Counted from the first letter of the stretch, positions 12,564-25,275 are shown. The stretch is 64,000 nt of DNA from Albifimbria verrucaria (GCA_020081605.1 JAHREC010000045.1:620001-684000); one strand, 5' to 3'. The notes: generated by a model from the sequence alone, not told the origin. Made by a program: numbers and translations.

Positions 12564-12570
12564 TATAAAT
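12564..12570 (+). promoter_or_regulatory. TATA box of the esterase gene
   Basis: TATAAAT lies 101 bases before the esterase ATG at 12671, a normal distance for a filamentous fungal promoter with a short 5' leader. Confidence 0.55.
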
Positions 12571-12670
12571 TGCTGGTGGTTCCAGACCTTCAGGTAGCGT
12601 CGATCATGCTGCAGCCTTGACATCCCACTATCCCTCTCTCCCAGGAACCCGTCGGTAACTGAGAGACATC

Positions 12671-13701
12671 ATGGTGTCCTTCTCCAAGGTCTTCACCTTG
12701 CTGGTCGCAGCTACGCTCGACACTGTCACCGCTGTCACAGCCGGGTGTGGCAAGTCTCCGCCATCCAGTGGCACCAAGAACATTGGAAACCGCCAGTACA
12801 TCCTTCAGGTCCCGTCCAACTATAGCCCGAGCCGCGAGTACAAGCTCATCTTTGGCTTCCACTGGCTCAATGGCAACATGAATACCGTAGCCCCAGGCTA
12901 CTACGGCCTTCGTGCTCTCGCTGGTGAGTCGGCCATCTTTGTTGCTCCCAATGGCATAAATGCCGGCTGGGGCAACGGCGGTGGTTCCGACATTGCCTTT
13001 GTCGACCAGATCCTTGAGCAAGTACAGAACCAGCTTTGCGTCGACCAGAAACAGATTTTCGCCGCTGGCTTCAGCTTTGGCGGTGCCATGTCGTATGCGC
13101 TGTCCTGCGCTAGGTCGAGTAAGTACCACTGGAAACGATGAGCAGACATCTTCTAGTCAAGCGGCTAACCAATCCTCCAGACGTCTTCCGCGCCATCGCC
13201 GCCTACGGAGGTGCCAATCTGAGCGGCTGTTCTGGCGGTAACAGCCCTGTCGCATATCTGGGTATCCATGGCGTTGTCGATAACGTCCTGCCCATTGCAC
13301 GGGGCCGAGAGCTTCGTGATCGATATCTTGGACTGAACGGTTGCGCATCAAAGAACGCTCCCGAGCCTAACGCTGGTTCAAACTCTCACATCAAGACCGA
13401 GTACAGCTGCCGCGCTGGATTTCCAGTTACCTGGATTGCTCACAGCGGAGGGCACGTTGGTGATGCTGTTGAGAACAGGGTCAACTACTTTGCCACCGAG
13501 ACTTGGAGCTTCTTCAACAAATTGGGTTCGCCAGATACAGGTGGCCCGGACCCAGGCAACCCTGATCCCGAAGAGCCTCCGCCATCGACGTGCTCCGCTA
13601 AATGGGGTCAGTGTGGAGGGCAAGGCTGGAATGGACCGACCTGTTGCCAATCTGGTAGCACTTGCCGAGCCCAGAACCAATGGTACTCTCAGTGTACTTA
13701 G
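12671..13701 (+). CDS. faeB: Secreted feruloyl-esterase-B-like esterase with CBM1
   Basis: A secreted carbohydrate esterase (CE1-like, FaeB/acetyl-xylan-esterase type) expected to cut ferulic or acetyl esters on plant xylan. Exons are 12671-13118 and 13181-13701; the frame is intact and gives 322 residues. Residues 1 to about 22 form a signal peptide. [12 protein letters not shown] follows, then [12 protein letters not shown] with the catalytic serine in GFSFGG. Late in the domain HSGGHVGD likely carries the catalytic histidine. A Pro/Gly/Asp linker leads to a C-terminal cellulose-binding module, with [19 protein letters not shown] and a closing NQWYSQC that shows the expected aromatic face and disulfide cysteines. 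This is the only multi-domain gene in the window without an apparent frame error. The faeB symbol reflects resemblance; substrate preference cannot be read from the sequence. Confidence 0.93.
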
Positions 13702-15176
13702 AAAGTAAATAGCGAGTATCGTACAATCTGTATCTTTCTAGACACTTGAATTCTATCATGATCAAGATTGCCAGTTGTGTTTGCGACAGATCTCAGACAC
13801 GATGCCTAGAGTATTCGTGTACACGGACGATATATTCATGAAGCATTCTATAGTCCTCCTCTATCGAGCAATTTCTCACCGACTGTTCTGGCTATTTTCC
13901 AGACACCGATCTCGCAGTAAAGGGGCAGAGATAAAGCCTTGTGACCGAAAGATTTATCCGCTGAATCATAGCTCATATAGTATACTTCAGAGACCGCTGC
14001 TTCGGATAGAATCAAGTAGAGCCTTTTCTTTCATGTCATAGATTTGGAGTACGAATTCATTGTACTATGAGTTAATAAGTAACCTGCTAATTTTGTTCCT
14101 TGACAGGTTCCAATGTGTCGATACGAAACTCTATGCAGCAGTACGGCACTCGGGGAGTTGACAATTTGGTAGATACATGCTGCAGTAAGACTGCTATTCA
14201 TCGGAGTCTTGGGAAAGTAATTACCTAGTTAGTAAGACCTGTGCGTATTCTTGAGTCAGTGACATTCAAGGGGCCAACCGTCTCAATTGCCGATGGAGCA
14301 CAGCAACTTCCTCGAATCGCAAAGCGGCATTTCTGGAACGTGCTTTTAGAAACTTAACCACAAGGACAATTTGGACCAGCTAATTTTTATCTGTTCTCCC
14401 CTATCGCTAGTGATATGCGGATTATAGACAAAAGGCGTTTTCGATTAATCTCCTCTGACGTATCACATGCATATCTTGAACAGTCTCCTAAGCCCCACAG
14501 CCACAAATATGGGCGTTTCACATTTCAGTTTTAGCATTAGGGCCGCTGCTTCAGACTAAAAGACGTAGGTCTCAGCGTAAAGACTGAACTAGATGCAGGT
14601 TGCCATAAAGGATGAATCGGGCTACCTCCTTCGCCTTAACCCCTGAAGAAATGTGGCCTCTATGTTAGGACTTTTCGATATCTACAAATCGTAGGGGTTG
14701 TGAGGACTTCGCATACTATTAAGAGTACCAGATGGTAAGAATCTAATCATATAGACCATAAAAACTAAGTGGTATTGATTTCTTCTTGTTGAGATTACGA
14801 AACTTTATCTCTAAGTAGCAAGAATGCATCTGTGTCATCTAATGTCTAAAACGAACGTGTGTTTTTAAATATGAATGGGACAAATGCCATGTTTGGGTTA
14901 AGCTCTTGTTGGCTTAGGACGGTCTCTTGATTAGGATATCTGTTCGTCCTTAACCACGCACGAGCCTTCAGAATAATGCAAGCGCATGAAGGTGGCAATA
15001 CTGTAAATAATGCAGCCCTTAGTTAAGGTCTTTTACATGAGTTCTGTTCTTAGTTTCGAAATGAGAAATCATCACTTTCTTTCACATTGCGATCGCTCAA
15101 CTAGACACTGCCTTTTATAACTTTTTCATGATTCCAAAGCGCGCTTTATACTGATTCTATCTCGAGGCTTATAAGC
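13702..15176. other. Intergenic sequence, no supported gene
   Basis: About 1.5 kb of moderately AT-rich sequence between the esterase stop and the SUR7-like start. It should include the esterase 3' end and the next promoter. I see no coding frame, RNA gene or repeat. Confidence 0.5.
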
Positions 15177-16384
15177 ATGCTCCTCCGAATATCTCTCATA
15201 TTGCCAATAATCAGCTCTGCGGTTTCAATTGGCCTAGGAATTGCACTTCTGGCGGCAGAAAACACAGCCGGTAATGGAGATGCGTACTACTGGATGGCGG
15301 TATGATGGATACATTGGTGCTGTCAAATGGGCTGAATCTAGTTTCTAACAACTCTCAGGTCAATACGTCGAAAACAGGTCAAGGATTGATCCAACTGACA
15401 GTTGTAAACGATACCGATTCTGATCGATCCACATCAAACTCCACTGTGGGAATTCCTGACTTTCTGAATCCCTCGGGAATCTTTGACGGTTTAGAAGACA
15501 CATTCAATAATGTGTTTGACAACTTGACCGATGGGATAAATCAAGGCGTGATGGACCTACAGGGCGAACTCCTCGGCAGTCTAACCAAAACCTTGGGCAT
15601 CAAGGACGTTTATGTACTCTACCTCTCCAAGATATGCGAGGGCAAATTCAGGAACTCAGACGATCCGGATTCATCCTTCGAGATTACAGGCTGTTCCAAA
15701 TACTCAGATAGTGGACAAGGTAAGGGGACTAAACACCAATTTCTTTCCTGCTTTTCCCATGTATTCTCGCCCCATGAGTACCATTAAATCCACAGAGTCT
15801 AAAGTGTAGTCAGGCTTGCGGAACATCTCTTCTGCAATTCCAAGCAGTTTCACGTTTGCGAGAACGAATGTCTCTATACCCCTTATTGCTGCGCTGGGCT
15901 CGACAATCGGAACAGTGGTTGATGTTGCCACGGGGCTGCCACCGCTCTACAGGTCATTGCCATTATCGCAGTTACAAGCACAGGTTTGATGCTACTCGGG
16001 TCTTTGTTCGCAGTGGTCACGCTGCACCCGCTAGTCGCAATTCTCAATATGCTTTTCGGTGTTCTCGGCTCTATTGCGTATCTCTTTTCCGCCATCGTCA
16101 CTACAGGCATAGTCGTCGTGGGCTCCAGCTCGATCAACGGCATGGGGTCAACGTTTGGTCTGTCTACCAAACAGGGCCAAAGCTTTCTTGCTATGATGTG
16201 GGTGGGAGCTATCCTGGCTTTCGTGGCTAGTTTATACTGGGGATTGGTCTGGTTTGTGGAGTTTAGAAAGACTTCATTTAAGCGTCGGCACCGTACACCT
16301 GAGGAGACAGGCAACTGGAAGGGTATCTTTAGTGAGGTTAAAGGCGATGTACAACTGAGGCAAAAATCCAAAGAGTCTCAGTAA
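15177..16384 (+). CDS. SUR7/PalI-family plasma membrane protein
   Basis: A four-pass membrane protein of the SUR7/PalI family, which includes eisosome proteins and the pH-signalling protein PalI. Exons are 15177-15299, 15359-15719 and 15814-16384. The first helix is at the very N-terminus (ISLILPIISSAVSIGLGIAL). A long extracellular loop of about 140 residues has several Asn-Thr/Ser glycosylation-type sites and KICEGKF. Three further helices follow, including LGSLFAVVTLHPLVAILNML and MMWVGAILAFVASLYWGLVW. The cytosolic tail is basic. One frame break lies in GGGG 15932-15935; an extra G restores VDVATGAATALQV and gives 351 residues. Membership is supported by topology and the loop pattern; whether it acts in eisosomes or pH sensing cannot be told. 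Confidence 0.8.
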
Positions 16385-16977
16385 TGGGCAAGTATCAACA
16401 ACCTATCCAGGCTAGGCATTATGGTTCCAATTTGAAGATATCAATCGACCACCATTCTATCGATATGACACGTGGAAAAAAGTAACCTGGGGCTAGTTTC
16501 GATGCTACTTCGCAGTCTAATATGTCTACGCCTCTGAGATGACACAAGCTTTGGCCGTTTCTAACCATGGAGTAGGTCTAAGGGCTTAGCCATCAAGCGA
16601 TGAGAAACTATTTGATTGAAGAGTCAAGTATGAAATGAGCAGTTAAATCGCAAGCATTAAGAAGCAGCCCAATTGATAGATGACTTGATATGTTATTCTA
16701 GCTTTTGTGGGCATCAAACTGTGTATTATGATCTACGATGTACCTCTTTGATAGGATCACTCTGAATCTAGTTTTTCCTATAACTACCGCATCAGAATCT
16801 GAGTATTATATGCTATATTAGAACTGGGAAGCAAGTATATACGAAGATATTGAAAATTATGGACTGAACCATCAAAAAGCCGTGATATTCGGCCACTGCA
16901 AAACATTTTCCCGGCCCAGGCTGATCTATATGCCGTAAATCCCAATGGTCAAAAGCGCCTACGAAATGTGGTTTATA
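16385..16977. other. Intergenic sequence between convergent genes
   Basis: An AT-leaning 3' to 3' spacer between the SUR7-like gene and the cysteine-rich membrane protein. No gene or notable structure is seen. Confidence 0.5.
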
Positions 16978-17959
16978 CTATTCCCGACGCGTAGGTAGCT
17001 CGGCTCGGAATGGACGTCCATCTACTTCTTGCGGTTCTTTCGGCAAGAAGTACGAATAATACTCCGAGCTATATTGCCGGCCGTTATGATCCCACGAACT
17101 TTGACTAGGATAGCCTGAAGTTCCATGTTGTTTAGCCTCAAGTCCGGTAGCTTTGCTGTTTCCCTTCCGACTGCGCCAGAACAGGAATGCCGCGACAAGA
17201 ACTAAGACTAGCGAGACACCAACCCCAACTGCAATTCCTGCAATGGCCCCAGCCGAAAGCCCAGCGTGAATTACATTGGGTGTCAGCTCCGTGGATCCTC
17301 CTGGACCTGTTGTCTCGGAGGATCTGTTGGAACTGCTGGTGGAACTGCTGGTGGAACTGCTGGTGGAACTCGACGTGCCACTTGACGTAGTGCTTGTGGT
17401 TGTCGACGTGGTTGTTACTGGAGTTGAAGAAGGCACGGATGAGGTTGTCAATTCATCCGAGTATTTCGTGCCCACAACGATATAAAGACTCGATGCAGTG
17501 TTGAAGGTAGCCCAATTTCGAGGTTTTTCGGGATAAACAGGGAATCGACCGACACCACTATTGCAGCAACCGGCAGCGTGATCACAACAATATGAGATAC
17601 TGCTACCAGTTACGTTTGAGCAGGATATCAGATCAGGCCCGACATCTGGTCCTACAAAGAGTTAGAAGGTAATACTCAAATGTCTGCGATATGAAGCAAC
17701 ATGCCTACGCAGTGATATGAGCACTCTGGAGATGTCCAGGTCTTATCTGTGCAGCTGCCTCGAACCAAATTGCCGTTCCCATTGGAGCAGAGCTTGTTCG
17801 AAAGGCAGACAGATCCTGTGCCGGCGCCGCAACATACCGAATCCTCTGCATCTGGATCGCAAGGAAATCGCCCGCCGCCTTATTGCCGTTGGGGTAGTAA
17901 CATGTCGCAGAAGATGTTCCCAAGAGTTGGAGAAAGAGAAGAACGAAAAGAGCTATCAT
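16978..17959 (-). CDS. Cysteine-rich single-pass membrane protein, Ser/Thr stalk
   Basis: Exons 17959-17709 and 17651-16978 give a type I membrane protein of about 308 residues once two missing bases are allowed. Visible parts, in order: a signal peptide (MIALFVLLFLQLLGTSSA); a cysteine-rich outer domain beginning CYYPNG and containing VCCGAG, a second cluster SYCCDHAAGCC and a Phe/Pro/Trp-rich stretch; a Ser/Thr-rich stalk with repeated TSSS units; a membrane helix (AIAGIAVGVGVSLVLVLVAA) followed by basic FWRSRK; and a roughly 60-residue cytosolic tail rich in Tyr and Ser. The layout resembles WSC/Mid2-type wall sensors, but no named domain is certain. One frame break is at 17873-17877; another single base appears missing near the exon junction. 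Confidence 0.65.
17328..17370 (+). repeat. 12-base tandem repeat in the Ser/Thr stalk
   Basis: The unit GGAACTGCTGGT is repeated about 3.5 times and codes on the minus strand for repeated Ser-Thr-Ser-Ser. Such units change copy number easily, so stalk length may vary between strains. Confidence 0.8.
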
Positions 17960-20900
17960 CGTATTGAGCTGGCAGTCGACTTGTATTAGAATACTTCAGC
18001 GTGTCTGCATCGTATCGACATGAGGGAGTTCAAAGGAAATATTGGAGGCAATGAGAGATCACGAGCAGGACATTCAGCGCCGTATGAGCTGGGCTTTAGA
18101 TTCTGTGCTGGACAAACACACGAAACTCAGGGCGGCCAGCATTTTGTATTGTCCCAATCACAAGTGATTCTTGCCGCCAACAACATGCACTAGCAGGGGG
18201 TATTTGGGAGCGATTTACTGAAACCTAGCAACATGAGGAGTACTTGACGCTTTTTACTCATGGGTAGCTGCGAACTCACAAAATTTATTGGTTGATGAGG
18301 GAGAACCTGGTCGAGTTGTTGGTTGCAATGTTGCATTCCCTATCATATCCGGTTAAACAGGCACACCGCATGCAGATAACTAGGCAGGGTATCGCGCGCT
18401 TAGATTACGGAGTACAGGGGCGTTCGAGGCTGACTCCTTTCCTTCGTCTCATACCTCGATGATCTGGCGGTTGGTTTCTAGCTTAATACTTAGACATGCT
18501 TCAGAAGTATGAGCTGGTTACGCCACGTCTTTCAGCGTTGGCCTGAGAATAAAGCTGGCGAGCGACTATAGAGACTGTAGCCTGCTTGAAGCCGGTCAAG
18601 AGGGTGTGAAAGGGCATTTCCAAAGACCGTCATTTAGAGTATGTTGCATATTGTAACACTGGTAATGTTGGCCAGCTGTTTCAAAAAATAGGCTGACAGG
18701 AGACAAAGCCATGGCCGGGTATGGTAGGGAATCTAATGAATGTTCTGCACCCACCGGCCCCCATGCTCAGTTATGCAGTTGGTGCTTGGTATCCATACTA
18801 TTTTTGAACACCTGGGACTAGCTCTGCATGTTGCTTGAGACTGGCAGTCATTCAATCAGGGCTGCTTAAGCAGCATAAAGTGGAATATCGCATTTATCCT
18901 ATTATGATTGAGCTTATTAAAGCTTTACCATAGACATGATTATGCCAGTTTTGACGATGCTCGGATATATTTTGTGCCTCAATCTGAATACCTATCCAGT
19001 TGGCAATGGCTAGTAAAAAGCTGTGCTGGACACGATTTGTTGGTGAGTGCCTGCATCTGAAGTCCGGTCGGCCCCTTGGGGTTTCATAAGTCGCATCCTG
19101 TACTTGGCAGGCCCACTTAGGGTGCCATTATGAACGCCATCAAGCAAAAGTCTGGCTGGTTGGCCCTGAGTATTCTTGCGGATACCGCGCATCATGGGAT
19201 TAGAATGTTCCCGACAAGCAACAAAATATAAACTTGCACGCTTGCTATATTTATGATTGGTAAAAAGCAAAACATAATTGCACCAAAGGTGCATAGGTTT
19301 GATAACATCAGAGGCTTTGAAGTTGTCAAATATGTCTTCGTTAATAAAAATTTATAACTGACTTCTCAGTATCTTAGGTGCAAAACATACTTGGATCGCA
19401 AGGTTATCTTACTGGGCTGTATGCACAATGTTCCAATACAACCAATGAAATCCAACCGTAGCCAATCATCATATGGTCATATTTAAAAGACCCAAATGCA
19501 TTTACTGGGATGCCTATTTCCATGGACATCGTGTGAGGTTCATTCAGGTTAAGGCGGTGTTGATACTCCTTATGTCTTTGAGATCTCACCCTACAGCATC
19601 CAAGAAGAAGCCATAAGATCATCATATAGAAATGGCACACATCTTTATTTGAACGTTCGAAAAACTGGAAATGTAACAAGTGAAGACATCGACCGACTAA
19701 ACCCGGACAAGCTCTAGTTATGTTCGAACCTTGCTAGCTCAGTACAAAGCAGATGCACCAATATCATCTGTTTTCAATATAACGACGCTTTTAGGCTTTT
19801 ATAATCTATGGTATGAGTAAGCTTTGCTTTGTAGCCCAATTCGTGACTAAGATACTGTATTGTTGCTGTGTCTTTGGCTCCTTCAAACGAGGAAAAGACG
19901 CGCCGGACTACATAGTGCATGCATGCTGTTGGCTTTTGTAAAATCAGCAGTTCCATGTGAACTTTCATGGTCTGTAGTCAATGAGCGAAGTGAGAAGCAA
20001 TATTATCTACCTTTCAAGGATTGTGCTGATCTGGCTTGCAAATCACAAACGATGCAGGCAGCTGCACTTTGAAATGATTAAGCACCAAGGAGTAGGCCTC
20101 TTCAACGAAGCTTGCTTTGGCAGGGCAGAGGAACCTAAGTCCCAGCATTTGATATAAAATGACCAAGTGTACTTGTTACACCAAATTTCATCTGAAATCA
20201 AGGTACTTGACTGAATGAGTAGACATGGGGGCTAAAGACTTTAAGACTTCCAGTAGAGAATGTTCGCATGAAGCCTTCCAGTTCACAGCCCAGTTTGAAG
20301 AAACCACTCTTGAGACACCCTCTTGTTTTAAATATGGCTTGGCTGGAACAGCCTGATTCAGAAACTCTGTTGGAAGGCTGTCAGTCAAGACATCAAATGG
20401 AATTATTCATCTACAATATTGACTTCATCGGACAATGTTGCATCCTTATTCTCACCTCCACTTAAGATGACAGGGTGACTCGAGGCATGATTACATTCCA
20501 TGTCCTAAATTAAATAAATACTCAAGTTATGTTAGCTTGATATGTAGTAGCCACATTGCCAGTCCATCCTGAGCATTTTCCTCCAACTCCACTTGTTTTC
20601 ACACAGCTCTTTTGGAGGGTACAAACCTCTAATGATGTGTCTTGGGTTTTCTTTCGTTCAGAGTTCTTGCTGAATATGAGCAGGGCCGATGCCATTAATT
20701 AGAGTAGGACTGGTTCAAGTAAATCTATCATCTTGTCATGACACTGAGTTCGTTATTGAAGAGCCCATCATGTGCCACAGGTCTGCATTACCCCGTCACA
20801 TTCTCACGTTCTTCATAAGCTCATTTGCTTCACAGATACCTACCGTGTTGATACCCCAAGTTCGAATGACGATACTGCATAGTCGGATTGTTGACCGCGA

Positions 20901-21614
20901 CATTGGGCCCACACCAAGACTAGACGTACTGAACCAGCAAGCAAACTGCACACAGTTTTTTTTTTTATAGTTTCTAGCTAATTTTATCTTCTCGAACTTG
21001 AAAGCCTCGCTCCTCCCGCCTGCACAAGTTACAGCAACCTGGCCATGAATAGCGAGGCAGTTGTGTGTCGGGGACAAGCACTGCAACTTCTGTATAACCA
21101 AACCTTTCACGCAAATCCTAGAAGAGCTCTATTCGGTATCGTTTTGGTAATTTTCCTTTATTTTCTTTCTTTGCAATTTCTTGGAGGGAGGGAGATTTCG
21201 TTATTCTCGTTTAGTTACGGCCGACTAGCTGCATCAGTAGTAGCCTGACGCCATCGACGGCAAAACGGCTCAATTGACGTCACAGAAGTGGGCAATGGTG
21301 CACCGGGGTTGTTGGATGGCAGTTCCACTCATCCGATGATTCTCGTCACAGATTGGTGGACATAAAGATATTAATGAAAGACGTGGTAACGGTAGCCCAT
21401 TTGGTGGCCAGAATCGGCAAATTCGGCGTGGTGCGAAAAGGTCCAAGTAGGTGACGCGGTCATAACGAGAGAAAAGAATTCCATATCCATGAAGGAAGAA
21501 AAACGAAGAAAAGAAGGAGAAGAGAAGCAAAGAATAAAAATAGTCGCCTTGAACTCATGTTGGAGAGCGTCTTGGCTTGGGTAACTTACCACTCACTGAC
21601 CTACCCGTGTCACG
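17960..21614. other. Long gene-poor stretch
   Basis: About 3.65 kb without a supportable gene. Frames on both strands are under 110 codons and show no known motif. Base composition is moderately AT-rich, but unlike the block after 43 kb it keeps many CpG and CpA sites. The last 400 bases should hold the promoter of the DHA1 transporter. A decayed mobile element is possible but nothing diagnostic is visible. Confidence 0.45.
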
Positions 21615-23417
21615 ATGTCTTCACACAATGACAACCGCTCCCGGAGAACAAGCCACACTTTAAGCAGCGATGACACAGACAACGAAAGCGTGGCGGACAG
21701 TGCCTCTGCGGCGGACACCGCCGATGAGAAGAGTGAGGATTACGATGGCCACCGGCCAGCACTCCATGAGATGCGCTCCAATTGTTCTCGCATGAGCACA
21801 AACCGTGGCCGACGCCGAACCTCGTCTTCTGCTACAGGCGCGAGCCTTAGCCGCCCAGCGCTATCTCGAAGAGACACCGTCCTCTCTCGAGTCCGCTCAC
21901 GGCCTGCAACCCAATTCACCCATCCTCTCGCTCATGTACCCACGACGCAGGACCAGCTGGTTGACTTTGACGGGCCCGATGACCCCTACCGCCCCATCAA
22001 CTGGCCTACACGCAAGAAAGTCTCAACAACCATGCTGTACGGCCTGGTGACAATGACGGCAACGTGGGCCTCTTCCTCTTACTCGCCAGGTACCAGGCAG
22101 ATAGCTCAGGAGTTTCACGTCGGAACCCAAGTTGCGACGCTGGGAACCACCCTCTTCTTATTCGGTTTCGGAATTGGACCCTTGCTATGGGCACCGTTGA
22201 GTGAGGTCTATGGTAGGCGATTGGCTGTCTTCGTTCCCATGTTTGTTGCCATATGCTTCAGTTTTGGCAGCGCCACTTCCAAAGACCTCCAAACTCTCAT
22301 GTTGACTCGGTTTTTCGGCGCTTTCTTTGCCTCTGCCCCTGTTACCAATACCGGAGGTGTGCTCGGTGACCTCTACTCACCTGCATGGAGAGGCATCGCC
22401 ATGGCCGGTTACGCCATGGCTGTGGTCGGTGGGCCTGTTCTTGGTAAGTGCTTCGTGTTTTCGTTTGCCTTCACAGGATGGGAGGTGTTGACATATTCTC
22501 TTAGGTCCAATTGTTTCGGCTGCAGTGGTTGAGCAGCCCTCCCTGGGTTGGCGCTGGACGGAATACTTGACGGGCATATTACAATCCGTCATCCTCGTTA
22601 TTGCCATCATCTTCATCGACGAAAGTTATCCTCCAAAACTTCTAGTCTACAAGGCGCGCCGCCTTCGCCATGAATCTGGAAACTGGGCTCTGCATGCCAA
22701 GTTTGAAGAATGGGACGTGGATCTCAAAGATTTGGCCCAAAATTCTTGCTTCGCCCGGTGCAGCTGCTTTGCACCCCAATCTGTTTCCTCGTGGCTCTAT
22801 ATGCGAGCTTCTGCTACGGCATTTTGTACATGCAGTTGGGCGCTATACCAATCATCTTTGGCGAGATCCACGGCTGGGGTCTTCTAGTCTCCGAGCTTCC
22901 TTTCTTGTGCATCTTGATCGGTGCCATCCTAGGGTGTGGAGCTAACGTCTACAACCAGCTTCTTTATAACAAGGCTTATCATGCAGCTGGTAACCGAGCC
23001 GTTCCAGAGAAACGTTTGCCCCCAATGATGGCTGGATCTGTCCTCTTCTGCGGCGGCCAGTTTGTGATAGGCTGGACAGCCAACAAAAACATTCACTGGA
23101 TCGCTCCTTGCATTGGTCTAGTCATGTTGGGCACTGGCTTCTTTACTATTTTCCAAGCCGCACTCAACTACCTGGTGGATACCTTTCAGGCATATGCGGC
23201 TTCAGCCGTTGCAGCCAATACGTTCTTACGAAGCTGTTTCGCTGGAGCCTTCCCACTAGTTGTCGGGCCGCTATATCACAACGTTGGCGTCGGGCCTGGC
23301 TCCAGCATTACCGCAGGTTTTGCTGCTCTTCTGATCCCAGTGCCTTTCGCTTTTTACGTGTTCGGTAAGAGGATCCGAGCCAGATCAAAATGGTCCAAAG
23401 CATCTGTATATGATTGA
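21615..23417 (+). CDS. MFS drug/polyamine transporter, DHA1 type
   Basis: A 12-helix proton antiporter of the DHA1 family, which exports drugs, polyamines or secondary metabolites at the plasma membrane. Exons 21615-22443 and 22505-23417 give 580 residues. A long Ser/Arg/Asp-rich cytosolic N-terminus of about 125 residues precedes the family signature GPDDPYRPINWPTRKK. The motif A-like loop APLSEVYGRRLAVFVP follows, then motif C-type glycines in YAMAVVGGPVLGP across the splice. The exon 2 part has GWRWTEYLTGI, typical of the group. The frame breaks at the A-run 22739-22742; one extra A restores it. The DUF3632 gene starts 127 bases after the stop, in tandem. Substrate cannot be predicted. Confidence 0.88.
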
Positions 23418-23544
23418 TGGAAGACTAGCAGGAGCTACCTTACACATAGATTATTTCGTATAATTGAACTGCAGCTAGAAAATGCCTCTATAGAATTCGT
23501 TCTCGTCAGCTTGCACCTCGTGTGGATGAGACTAGTTCAGCGAC

Positions 23545-25018
23545 ATGAGACAGATGACACCTCAAGCACTATGGGTTCTAGTGCTCATGCTACCTGTAGT
23601 TCAGGCCCTTGTCAGCAAACACAGCCCCAGATTCAAGCATCCTGGGGCGCTAGTGTTCTCCAAATTTGGAACATTTGTTGAGTCAAACGACGCCGAAGTG
23701 CTGACAGAAGCTGGACATCTCCAACTTACGAAAACCAGTCGGATACACGTACGCCCATTAATTTCCACGAGAGGTATCTCCCGCGGAAGCCATACGAAAC
23801 CCCAAGTGTACTGCCTGGACGCAATGGCGTGCCTGGAAGATGAGGTAACAGACCTCATGACGTTAAACCCCGACCTATTTGAAGGCGACACAACCGTGGA
23901 TATGTTCTCTCGTTTCAGTTATCGAGGGTTCGAGGAGCAATTAAAGGTCAACAAGATCGTAGAAGATGACAATCTTGATGAGCCCGCCAAAATCGATGCT
24001 ATAGCTGCCGTGCGCAGTTGGTTCCGGGCAGACACTGCCGCTGTGGACGCCTACTTGGCCGGAACCGTAAGCGCGTCCGCGACGGCCGCTCGCATGGCTG
24101 AGCCCATCGACACGGCATATGCATCAGCAAATCACGGCAGGCAATACTATCACTCAGAAATGGAAGCACGGACACAACGCGGTTATTGGACCTCAGAGGA
24201 GGCACTGATCGGATGGGGCCCGGAGCAAGACTTCCCGAACCTGACCGAGACACTGATGATCTGCCTAGTACCGGAGAGCTGCTTTGGAACCTCTGGTATA
24301 GCATACTCCATGCGGCGAAGCGTGTTGTATGGTACGATGAATCGCAGCAAGAAAAGCTGGTTGCCCTTGTCCAGCTGCTCAAGTCACGTCCTGACCCTCC
24401 GCCTCCCTCGCCCATGACCATCCCATTGAAGCGTGATTGGATATGGGAAGTGGCACTGTCTGGAGTGAGCTGCTACTGCTAGGCCCCAGCGTTCGCGAGG
24501 CGTGGAACGATTCCTGTGGGTACGGGGCCGGATGGACAAAACCCGAGCAGCATGCGTGGATCAATGCGAACGCATTCGTGGCACAGTTGACAGTAAGTGG
24601 GACAGCCAACTTGGGACAGTATGGGATTTGGGCTTTGAGTGAGCTTGAGAGCAGCGGCCAAGTACGTGGTTTACATAAAGAGGCGCCAGCCTCAGTTATA
24701 CTTAGAGTCAATCTGACAGTAGCGTCCGTCTGGGTCGAGATTGCAGGACTGTGGATGTACGAGCATCGAAACAAAGATGGCAGCAATACCGACGCGGCGA
24801 GTGCCAAGGTTGACTTGTCGTCGGTGTCTGGAAAGCAGCCCCAATTTGGTGACGACGCAGCGAGCGTGGCGCGGTGGAGCTTTTGGCGGAGGCGGTTCGA
24901 ACAAGAAAGCAAGAACTGGGCCTTGGCATCAGAGGCACGAGAGCGAAGCGCGAGAGCAGCAGCAATTATTGGGTCATTTGATAAATCGTCGGCATGCGAC
25001 GAAAGTTCCAGTTGGTAA
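23545..25018 (+). CDS. DUF3632-like protein of unknown function
   Basis: The C-terminal two thirds match the fungal DUF3632 pattern from memory: ELLWNLWYSILHAAK, MTIPLKRDW and SELLLLGPSVREAWN are typical blocks in this order. The function of the family is unknown. Two frame breaks, CCC 24234-24236 and GGG 24445-24447, each need one base; then the protein has 491 residues from the ATG at 23545, or 398 from the ATG at 23824. The longer form starts with a signal-peptide-like stretch (ALWVLVLMLPVVQA) that is unusual for this family, so the start is open. The C-terminus is rich in Arg, Glu and Ala and looks helical. It lies in tandem behind the DHA1 transporter. Confidence 0.7.
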
Positions 25019-25275
25019 TGATATATAGACAAGGGGACCAGCCACCAGGGTGAAAATGAAGGTGAAGTGAAATCCGATCCGAAACGCCTAATTCTCCGGT
25101 AGTAGTATCCACCAAAACTCCGTCGTGTCTAAGCTGTGGGTCAATTCATGAGATATCGTGTGCTAAGAAGGCGTTGGGTTGGTCCGTAACAGCGTAATTC
25201 GGATCGTGGACACGTTTGCCTGCCAGGCCGTACACTAGCGATGAACAAGATGGGTAAGCCACACTCCTGGATTCT

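Larger units (their letters stand above)
11994..12670. promoter_or_regulatory. Divergent promoter region, MFS / feruloyl esterase
   Basis: This region separates two diverging start codons. It holds a GGCTAA at 12138-12143, a GGCTAAA at 12424-12430 that overlaps a CCCCGG, and a TATAAAT near the esterase. These resemble binding sites of XlnR/Xyr1 (xylanase activator) and CreA (carbon repressor). They fit the expected control of a plant-cell-wall enzyme. The motifs are short and function is inferred. Confidence 0.45.

Noticed and set aside
18180..20460. Possible decayed transposon in the gene-poor stretch
   Set aside because: I looked for transposase or reverse-transcriptase motifs and terminal repeats and saw none that could be supported.
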